21,105 nucleotides of DNA from Lentisphaeria bacterium (GTDB taxonomy: Bacteria; Verrucomicrobiota; Lentisphaeria; JABSQK01; UBA12247), in the NCBI GenBank assembly GCA_003477185.1, contig DMTJ01000532.1, positions 1 to 21,105 of the forward strand, read 5' to 3'. The position numbers were made by a program, and so were the translations under genes. Positions 14,463 to 21,105 of this stretch are shown here, piece after piece (the first letter of the stretch is position 1; every line of letters begins with the position of its first letter). The notes under the pieces are model-generated. The model ran no database searches. It was not told where the DNA came from and was given only the letters and a program-made list of their open reading frames with translations.

Positions 14463-16126
14463 TCCCACGACGTTGGTTAAAACTCAGCCTGATTTTGGCC
14501 CTGCTTGCGATTGCCGGCGTGAATCATCTGGTGCAAGAGCGCCTAACGGAGCGCCGCCTGACACTGACCGACGCGCCGCCTCTTGAGAATGCTCCGCCGG
14601 CACTCGCCCTGTCTGTCGTCGTCCTCGGCGGCTTTCGCGGCCTGCTGGCCGACATGCTCTTTCTCCGGCAAGGAAAAATGCAAACGAACGGCAACTATTT
14701 CGAGCTCGTCCAGCTCGCTCGCTGGACCATCCAGCTCCAACCTCGCTTTACCGAGGCGATCAGCTACTCCGTCTGGAATCTCGCCTACAACGTCTCCGTA
14801 AACTTCAGTCAGCCAGAAGAACGCTGGCGCTGGGTAAATGCCGCCATCGAGCTCGTGCGCGACGAAGCATTGCCCCAGCATCCTGGAGATCCTAAGCTCT
14901 ACCAGCAGCTTGGCTGGATCTATCAGCACAAGATCGGCCAGAATCTCGACGACATGAACTACTACTACAAACGCCAGGTCGCGCTGCAGATGATCGAGAT
15001 GCTCGGCTCGGGTCCCTATGATTGGCAAGCCCTCGCCGAAGCGCCGCAGGATCCAGACGCCATGGTCGCCGCCCTTGGCGATGATGCTGCGGAGTTTGCA
15101 GCCGCCCTGCACCAGGAGGGACTCTCTCTAAGCGGACTCGAACAGAGCTTCCGAGAATCCGCCACGCTCCCACCGGCAATTGCGGAGTTCGCAAAACGTC
15201 GAAAGTGTGATGAGCTACTCGTCCTCTACCTGAGAAGCCGATGGCTCTTATCCAAGAGCCTGGACCCGGTGGTCCTCTATGAGATCGACCAGCACTACGG
15301 CCCACTGGACTTTCGCACAGCACAAGCCCACGGTATCTATTGGGCATACCAGGGGCTCAAGCACACGCCGGATGGCTCAGAAGTGTTTCTCGAGTGCGAG
15401 CGCATGATCTTTCATTGCATGTCTCGTTCGGTGGAAATCGGGAGAGTCAGCTACCTCCCAGACACGACCTTGAAGATCCATCTCTCGCCCAACCTCGACA
15501 TCGTGGATGAAGCCCGGGAAGCCTACCTGAATGCCATCAAAAACCACGACAGGAATGGCGGTATCAAGTCCGGCTACGTGAATTTCATGATTGACTGTAT
15601 TCGCGCACTTTACATTGGGGGGCGCACCGAAGACGCCCAGCGCTTTCTCGAAATCATGCGCAGCTCGAAGTATGCCGAAGGCTCCGAGCGCTTCGTGCGC
15701 TCCCTGGACGAGTTTGTCCTCATCGAGTTGGAAGAGGACGTGAATGCGGGCGGGGAGCACCAGGCTCTGCCGAATATCAGCGGCTTCCTACAAGAAGCAT
15801 TCTCAGCGCTCGGCCGCAGAGATTTCAAGGCAGCGAGCAACTGGGAGAGCCTCGCGCAGCGCTCCTATTCGAAGTACCAGACTCAGTTCAAGAGTGAGCG
15901 CGACACGAAACGCCGCGGCCTGCCCCCCTATACAACGATGAAGCAGGTTGCCCTCCAGCAAATCCAACTCAACGAGCCCGCGGTTTTTCACAGCTTATAC
16001 ACTGAACTGCAGCGCCTTGCCGCCAAGCGGGGCGACACGCTCGAAGGCGACGGTGCCCCCACGCAGGAACGCGACCTGCTGGAGGGCCTGCTCGGGGGCG
16101 ACAGTGAGCAGATTCAACGGAACTAA
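14459..16126 (+). CDS. Membrane-anchored helical-repeat (TPR-like) protein of unknown function
   Basis: A 555-residue protein that I do not recognise as a named family. It begins with an uncleaved-looking signal anchor (about residues 7-25) and a second hydrophobic stretch (about 47-65, ALALSVVVLGGFRGLLADML). The rest is soluble and alpha-helical with TPR-like spacing, for example the Trp-rich segment RWTIQLQPRFTEAISYSVWN followed by LAYNVS, and YQQLGWIYQHKIGQNLDDMN. From memory, similar proteins accompany ABC-2 permeases in PVC and some deltaproteobacterial genomes. It overlaps the permease by 4 nt, so the two probably form a complex, with the helical domain in the periplasm. An RND transporter gene follows 21 nt later. 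Function unknown. Confidence 0.8.
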   Translation: MIPRRWLKLSLILALLAIAGVNHLVQERLTERRLTLTDAPPLENAPPALALSVVVLGGFRGLLADMLFLRQGKMQTNGNYFELVQLARWTIQLQPRFTEAISYSVWNLAYNVSVNFSQPEERWRWVNAAIELVRDEALPQHPGDPKLYQQLGWIYQHKIGQNLDDMNYYYKRQVALQMIEMLGSGPYDWQALAEAPQDPDAMVAALGDDAAEFAAALHQEGLSLSGLEQSFRESATLPPAIAEFAKRRKCDELLVLYLRSRWLLSKSLDPVVLYEIDQHYGPLDFRTAQAHGIYWAYQGLKHTPDGSEVFLECERMIFHCMSRSVEIGRVSYLPDTTLKIHLSPNLDIVDEAREAYLNAIKNHDRNGGIKSGYVNFMIDCIRALYIGGRTEDAQRFLEIMRSSKYAEGSERFVRSLDEFVLIELEEDVNAGGEHQALPNISGFLQEAFSALGRRDFKAASNWESLAQRSYSKYQTQFKSERDTKRRGLPPYTTMKQVALQQIQLNEPAVFHSLYTELQRLAAKRGDTLEGDGAPTQERDLLEGLLGGDSEQIQRN

Positions 16127-16147
16127 CCGGCAACCAGTCGGCCCATC

Positions 16148-19100
16148 ATGATACGTCTTATCCTGCGTAATCCCGTATTCGCCAACATCCTGATGTTGCT
16201 GTTCATCCTCACGGGCGTCGTCGTGCCGACGATGATGATTCGCGAGAGCTTCCCCCAGTTTGAGCTCGACTTCATTGAGGTTCAGGTCGCCTACCCCGGC
16301 GCAGACCCGGCGGAAATCGAAGAATCCGTGATTATTCGGGTGGAGGACTCGCTCGAAGGCGTACCCGGGATTCGCCGCTTGATGAGCACCGCCGCGGAGG
16401 ACTTCGGCGTGGTCATCGTGGAGGTCGATCCAGGGGCGGACCGCGACCGCGTCCGGCGCGAGGTCAAGAATAAAGTGGACGCGATCCAAACCCTTCCGGC
16501 CGACGCCGAGCGCCCCGTCATCAGCACCTTTCAGTTTGACGACCCCGTCGTAAACGTAGCGCTCTGGGGCGATATCACAGAGCACGAGCGAAAACGCCTG
16601 GCAGAAGAATTGCGCGACGAGATGCTGCAACTCCCCGGCGTCAGCCGGATCAATATCGTCGGCATCCGCGAATCACAGATCTCCATCGAGATCTCCGAGC
16701 AGAAGCTGCGACGCTACGGCCTGCGCCTGGGAGAAGTCAGGCAGGCGATCCAAGCAGCCAGTCAGAACATCCCCGGCGGCGTACTGCGCACCGGCGACGA
16801 GGACATCGCCCTGCGCGTGATCGGCCGCAAATACTATGCCAGTGAATTTGGCAGCGTGGTGGTGCGAACTTCGCAAAACGGCCAACAAATTCTACTTGCG
16901 GACGTCGCAGATCTGCGAGATACGTTCGACGATTCCTCGTCCGTCTATGGACTGTTCAATGGCGAGCGTTCGGTCAATCTTCAGATCCTGAAGGGACGGG
17001 ATGAAGACGCTATTGAGATCGCAGATCGCATCACCGACTGGGTAGACCAGCGGCAGGCCACCTTGCCCGACTCCCTCCACCTTTCCCTGTGGTTCGACAC
17101 ATCTCGCCTGATCTCAGATCGCATTGAGCTGCTCAAAAGGAGCGGCTTCTGGGGCATCATCCTGGTATTCCTGTCGTTGCTACTGGTGATGGACTTACGG
17201 TTGAGCTTCTGGGTGGTGCTGGGTATCGGCGTATCCGTGGGCGGCGCATTTGGCATCATGGCAGCCAGCGGACAGACTATTAACATGATCAGCCTTTTTG
17301 GCCTGATCATGGTACTCGGCATCATTGTCGATGATGCGATCGTGGTCGGAGAGGCAATCTACGCACGCCGAGAGCAAGGACAGGATGCCTTCAAGGCGGC
17401 GGAACAAGGCATGCGAGAAGTGCTTTGGCCGGTCCTGACCGCAGTCATCACGACCATCGTCGCCTTCAGCCCGCTATTTTTCATTTCCGGGGTCATCGGC
17501 AAGTTTATCGCGGTGCTCCCCGGTCCGGTCGTAGCCGCTCTGACCATCAGTCTATTCGAAGCGCTGATCATTCTTCCCGTCCATTTACGGGACCTCCCGC
17601 ACATTGGCTACCGCAGCTTCCGCGATGCGTCGTGGTGGAATCCACTGGGAAAACTGCGCGCCTTCATCGCATCCGGCCTGCGTTTCTTTATTGAGCGCCT
17701 CTACGACCCAGTCCTTCGCTTTCTCCTGCACTGGCGGTATGCGGCGATGGCCGGAGGCGCCGCGACCGTAATGATTACCGTCGGCTTTGTGCGCGGTGGA
17801 ATGGTCGGTTACGAGTTCTTCCCATCCTCCGACGTGGACTATGTGCACGTGCTGATCGAGACACCGCCCGGCACACCGCTGGTCCGCACCGAGGCGATCG
17901 CCAAGACCGTCGTGGCGTCCTGGAACGAAACGGCCCGGTCCTTTGAAGCGCAGCTCGACGGCAAGAGCTTATCAGTAGCCGTGTATGCAAACATCGGCGG
18001 GACCCTCGGCATTGAGAATGGGAATCCGGTACGTGGCGACAATCTCGCCAATATCTTTGTCGAACTCACCCCCACCGAGGAGCGCAACCTCTACTTCGAG
18101 GAAATCCTCCAACGCTGGCGCGAGAAGACAGGGGCTCTCCAGGGCGTCGAGTCGATTCAGTTCCTTGGCTTCGGCGGTGGTCCTCCGGGGGGAGATATCC
18201 AACTCGACGTTGTCGGGGACGATCCAGACTTCCTCGACGAGGCGATCGTCGCGCTCAAGCAAAAGATTGGCACCTACGGCGGCGTCACCGACATCACCAC
18301 GGACTACCGCCCCGGCCGCAAGGAACTTGAACTCAGGCTCAAACCGCAGGCCCACGCACTCGGACTCACTGTCGTGGATCTCGGCGGCCAGATCCGAGCC
18401 GGATTCTATGGCGACGAAGCACTTCGCGTCCAACGCGATTCGGACGACATCCGGATCATGGTCCGCTACACAGACAGCGAGCGGCGCAACATTGCGCAGA
18501 TCGCAGCCCTGCGCATCCGTACCCCAACAGGCCAGGAGGTCCCGCTGGAGTTTGTGGCGGACATCACAACAGCTTCCGGCTTCTCCAAGATCCACCGCGA
18601 GAACGGGCGGCGAAAGTTCTCCATCAAGGCCAGCACACTCGACGGCACACCCACCGAAGAAATCATGACCGACCTACTCACCAAAGTCGTTCCCGACCTC
18701 ACCGGAAAATTCGGCATTCATGCCCGACGCGGCTTCGACTCCCAAGACCAAATGGATTCGATCGCCTCCATCAAGCTTGGCGGTGCGGTTGCGGTCCTCG
18801 CAATCTACCTGATTATGGCCACGATTTTTCGCTCCTATCTGCAACCTGCCGTGATCATGTTTGCCATTCCGTTTGGTTTTGTCGGGGCGATTCTTGGCCA
18901 TCTGTTGTATGGGATTTCCCTGTCCATGATGTCCTTTTTCGGATTGGTTGCTCTGACCGGAATCGTGGTCAATGACGCGATCGTCCTGATTGTCGCGATC
19001 AATCGCCGCCTGGAACAGGGAATGGGCCTCCATGACGCCATTGTCGAGGGGGGAAAGCGCAGGTTTCGCGCCATCATTCTCACCTCCATCACCACCTTCG

Positions 19101-19357
19101 CCGGGCTGTTCCCAATCATCCTAGAGCGGAGCTTTCAAGCGCAGATTCTCATTCCAATGGGCGTGTCCATCGCCTTCGGTGTGCTATTCGCCACACTCGG
19201 TACACTCATCGTGATCCCCTGCCTGCTGGCTATCCTAAACGACTTCCGCTGCATCCTACATACCGTCTGGCATCTGAAGCGCCCGCAAACTCGTGATCAT
19301 GTCGAGCCGAACTTTGACCTGATCCAGAAGCATCAGGAACAGGCAGAAAGGTCCTAA
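16148..19357 (+). CDS. RND-family efflux transporter permease subunit
   Basis: A 1069-residue inner-membrane proton-driven transporter of the AcrB/MexB (HAE1-like) superfamily, with the usual two-half layout: TM1 (IRLILRNPVFANILMLLFIL), a periplasmic porter domain, TM2-6, TM7, a second porter domain and TM8-12. Family motifs are FPQFELDFIEVQVAYPGADP, the TM4 proton relay GIIVDDAIVV (D395-D396), and TM10 GIVVNDAIVLIV (N942-D943). AcrB has Lys940 in TM10; this protein has Asn at the corresponding stretch, as many RND clades do. Substrate cannot be read. No membrane-fusion protein or outer-membrane channel gene is adjacent. ATG 16148 starts 21 nt after the preceding gene, without a clear Shine-Dalgarno. 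It is the last gene of this run. Confidence 0.93.
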   Translation: MIRLILRNPVFANILMLLFILTGVVVPTMMIRESFPQFELDFIEVQVAYPGADPAEIEESVIIRVEDSLEGVPGIRRLMSTAAEDFGVVIVEVDPGADRDRVRREVKNKVDAIQTLPADAERPVISTFQFDDPVVNVALWGDITEHERKRLAEELRDEMLQLPGVSRINIVGIRESQISIEISEQKLRRYGLRLGEVRQAIQAASQNIPGGVLRTGDEDIALRVIGRKYYASEFGSVVVRTSQNGQQILLADVADLRDTFDDSSSVYGLFNGERSVNLQILKGRDEDAIEIADRITDWVDQRQATLPDSLHLSLWFDTSRLISDRIELLKRSGFWGIILVFLSLLLVMDLRLSFWVVLGIGVSVGGAFGIMAASGQTINMISLFGLIMVLGIIVDDAIVVGEAIYARREQGQDAFKAAEQGMREVLWPVLTAVITTIVAFSPLFFISGVIGKFIAVLPGPVVAALTISLFEALIILPVHLRDLPHIGYRSFRDASWWNPLGKLRAFIASGLRFFIERLYDPVLRFLLHWRYAAMAGGAATVMITVGFVRGGMVGYEFFPSSDVDYVHVLIETPPGTPLVRTEAIAKTVVASWNETARSFEAQLDGKSLSVAVYANIGGTLGIENGNPVRGDNLANIFVELTPTEERNLYFEEILQRWREKTGALQGVESIQFLGFGGGPPGGDIQLDVVGDDPDFLDEAIVALKQKIGTYGGVTDITTDYRPGRKELELRLKPQAHALGLTVVDLGGQIRAGFYGDEALRVQRDSDDIRIMVRYTDSERRNIAQIAALRIRTPTGQEVPLEFVADITTASGFSKIHRENGRRKFSIKASTLDGTPTEEIMTDLLTKVVPDLTGKFGIHARRGFDSQDQMDSIASIKLGGAVAVLAIYLIMATIFRSYLQPAVIMFAIPFGFVGAILGHLLYGISLSMMSFFGLVALTGIVVNDAIVLIVAINRRLEQGMGLHDAIVEGGKRRFRAIILTSITTFAGLFPIILERSFQAQILIPMGVSIAFGVLFATLGTLIVIPCLLAILNDFRCILHTVWHLKRPQTRDHVEPNFDLIQKHQEQAERS

Positions 19358-19394
19358 CCTGGCCTAGTTCGCCCGCCAAAGCGGTGCCCCACAG

Positions 19395-19422
19395 TTGCCC
19401 ATGACACGCCTTTCGGTATACT
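19395..19422 (+). promoter_or_regulatory. Candidate promoter for ppdK
   Basis: TTGCCC (19395-19400) and TATACT (19417-19422, 5 of 6 to consensus) are 16 nt apart in the 143-nt gap between the RND gene and ppdK. The predicted transcript would have a leader of about 70 nt, which holds an imperfect inverted repeat (CTACCCG at 19421-19427, CGAGTAG at 19440-19446). Confidence 0.5.
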
Positions 19423-19500
19423 ACCCGCTTCAACTTACCCGAGTAGGCTTTGTGAGCTGTCGCTTGGGAATACAAATTGGCCCAGAACATGGAGTTCATG

Positions 19501-21105
19501 ATGCCCGACAAATATGTCTATTTTTTCGGCGGCAGCGAAGCCGAAGGTAACGTCACCCAGAAGAATCTTCTCGGTGGCAAAGGCGTTAATCTCGCTGAAA
19601 TGGCTAAGATCGGTTTGCCGGTCCCAGCAGGTTTCACTATCACCACCGATTACTGCAACACGTTCTTCGAAGAAGGCGGCGAGCTGTCTGAAGAACTTCG
19701 TGCGCAGGTACTCGAAGCAATCACAAAGACCGAAGTTGCCATGGGCAAGGTATACGGCGACGCCGATAACCCGCTGCTGGTTTCCTGCCGCTCCGGTGCC
19801 CGCCAGTCCATGCCCGGCATGATGGAGACAGTCCTCAATGTCGGCCTCGCAAGTAGCACGATTCCCGGCCTGATTAAGCAGTCCAACGAGCGCTTCGTCT
19901 ACGACGCCTACCGCCGTCTCATCACCATGTACTCTGACGTCGTCATGGAGAAGTCCGAGGGCATTGAGCCCGAGGAAGGCCGTGGCATCCGTCACCAACT
20001 GGAAGTGCTGCTCGACTCGCTCAAAGACGCAAGAGGTGTTGAGTCCGACACTGAGCTGTCCGCCGCCGATCTCAAGGAGCTATGCGAGCAGTATAAGGCC
20101 AAGGTCGTCGAAGTTCTTGGAGTCGAATTCCCAGACGATCCCCATGCGCAGCTCTGGGGCGGCATCAGCGCCGTGTTCAAGAGCTGGAACGGTCGCCGTG
20201 CCATCGCCTATCGCCGCATCGAAGGCATTCCCGACCATTGGGGCACAGCCAACAACGTGCAAAGCATGGTGTTCGGCAACCTCAACGACGAATCCGCCAC
20301 CGGCGTTGCCTTCACCCGTAACCCGGCTACCGGCGAGAACGTATTCTACGGCGAATGGCTGGTCAATGCTCAAGGCGAAGACGTTGTGGCCGGGATTCGT
20401 ACTCCGAACCCGCTCAATGACGACACCAAAAACGACCAAAACAAGCACATGCCCTCCCTCCAGGAGCGCAACCCTGCGGTCTACGAGCAGCTCTACGACG
20501 TGCGTTGCAAGCTCGAAGCCCATTATGGCGACATGCAGGACGTGGAATTCACGGTCGAGCAGAACAAGCTCTACATGCTGCAGACCCGCTCGGGTAAACG
20601 CACCGGTACCGCTGCGCTGAACATGGCCATGGACATGCTCGATGAAGGCATGATCGACGAAAAGACTGCGGTAACCCGCGTCCATCCTGATCAGCTCGAC
20701 GAGTTGTTGCACCCGCTGGTAGACCCAGCTGCAGAAGCTGCCACCACGATACTAGCCAAGGGCCTGCCCGCAGGTCCCGGTGGCGCTCGTGGCCAGATTT
20801 CCATGACCTCCGAAGGCGCTGTAGCAGCTGCTGCAGCCGGGAACAGCGTCATCCTCGTTCGCGATGAGACCAACCCGGAAGACGTCGAAGGCATGCGCGC
20901 TGCAGAAGGTATTCTGACTGCTCGTGGCGGCATGACCAGCCATGCAGCACTCGTGGCCCGCGGCTGGGGCAAGTGCTGTATCGTAGGCGCTGGCGAGCTA
21001 GACATCGACATGAAGGCGCGCACCATGACCGTTGGCGGCATCACCTTGAAGGAAGGCGATACCATCACACTCAACGGCACTAAGGGCCAGGTTTACGTAG
21101 GCGAA
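19501..21105 (+). CDS. ppdK: Pyruvate,phosphate dikinase, 3'-truncated by window end
   Basis: Interconverts pyruvate + ATP + Pi and PEP + AMP + PPi. The first 535 codons are present and the frame is open to the last base. The N-terminal ATP-grasp domain shows LLGGKGVNLAEMAKIGLPVP, the SCRSGARQSMPGMMETVLN loop and GVAFTRNPATGEN, and ends at MLQTRSGKRTG. The phosphohistidine domain follows: GGMTSHAALVARGWGK with catalytic His481 and, two residues before it, Thr479, the site phosphorylated by the regulatory protein in plants. The C-terminal PEP/pyruvate barrel lies beyond the window. ATG 19501 has GGAG (19491-19494) 6 nt upstream; ATG 19498 and ATG 19489 are in-frame alternatives. A candidate promoter precedes it, so it is probably a separate transcription unit. 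The GGMTSH motif and PPDK-type N-terminus exclude PEP synthase and enzyme I. Confidence 0.95.
   Translation, partial: MPDKYVYFFGGSEAEGNVTQKNLLGGKGVNLAEMAKIGLPVPAGFTITTDYCNTFFEEGGELSEELRAQVLEAITKTEVAMGKVYGDADNPLLVSCRSGARQSMPGMMETVLNVGLASSTIPGLIKQSNERFVYDAYRRLITMYSDVVMEKSEGIEPEEGRGIRHQLEVLLDSLKDARGVESDTELSAADLKELCEQYKAKVVEVLGVEFPDDPHAQLWGGISAVFKSWNGRRAIAYRRIEGIPDHWGTANNVQSMVFGNLNDESATGVAFTRNPATGENVFYGEWLVNAQGEDVVAGIRTPNPLNDDTKNDQNKHMPSLQERNPAVYEQLYDVRCKLEAHYGDMQDVEFTVEQNKLYMLQTRSGKRTGTAALNMAMDMLDEGMIDEKTAVTRVHPDQLDELLHPLVDPAAEAATTILAKGLPAGPGGARGQISMTSEGAVAAAAAGNSVILVRDETNPEDVEGMRAAEGILTARGGMTSHAALVARGWGKCCIVGAGELDIDMKARTMTVGGITLKEGDTITLNGTKGQVYVGE

Noticed and set aside
17972-18595. Open frame of 207 codons on the - strand within the RND gene
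   Set aside because: Antisense to a conserved transporter reading frame, no family features; similar shadows occur opposite rpsD, rpoA and the 14459 gene.

Overview
All genes in this 21.1 kb window lie on the + strand, mostly in tight, overlapping or nearly overlapping runs. The core is the alpha-operon block rpmJ-rpsM-rpsK-rpsD-rpoA-rplQ, preceded by map-infA and followed directly by rhaA, two pilT-type ATPase genes and fabD. The rpsD gene sitting between rpsK and rpoA, the two adjacent PilT-family ATPases, the ABC-2-type permease paired with a helical-repeat membrane protein, and the use of GTG/TTG starts suggest a Gram-negative bacterium. I infer, only tentatively, a PVC-type lineage (Verrucomicrobiota, Kiritimatiellota or Lentisphaerota). 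The sequence itself contains no 16S rRNA or other decisive marker.

Region 1 (1-3926) is a three-gene unit: a 5'-truncated Hsp70-family ATPase with a DUF3731-type C-terminal part, a small FHA phosphothreonine-reader protein, and an MBL-fold hydrolase whose start overlaps the FHA stop. Region 2 (3927-8285) is translation and transcription machinery: methionine aminopeptidase, IF-1 (TTG start, overlapping map), then L36, S13, S11, S4, RNA polymerase alpha and L17. A candidate promoter lies before map and a second, stronger one before rpmJ; both carry inverted repeats. Region 3 (8297-13002) holds L-rhamnose isomerase, two PilT/PilU-type retraction ATPases and malonyl-CoA:ACP transacylase, with gaps of 11 nt or less. 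Region 4 (13107-19357) is an envelope group: an ABC-2-like permease without its ATPase, a membrane-anchored helical-repeat protein, and a large RND-family transporter without an adjacent periplasmic adaptor. Region 5 (19358-21105) is a new transcription unit: a candidate promoter followed by pyruvate,phosphate dikinase, cut by the window end.

Most of this is housekeeping. I see no mobile element, CRISPR array, tRNA or rRNA, and no clear novel system. The items most worth a second look are the Hsp70-FHA-MBL unit, the inverted repeats in the map and rpmJ promoter regions, the joining of rhaA, pilT and fabD to the ribosomal operon, the altered His box in the second PilT, and the permease/helical-repeat/RND trio.
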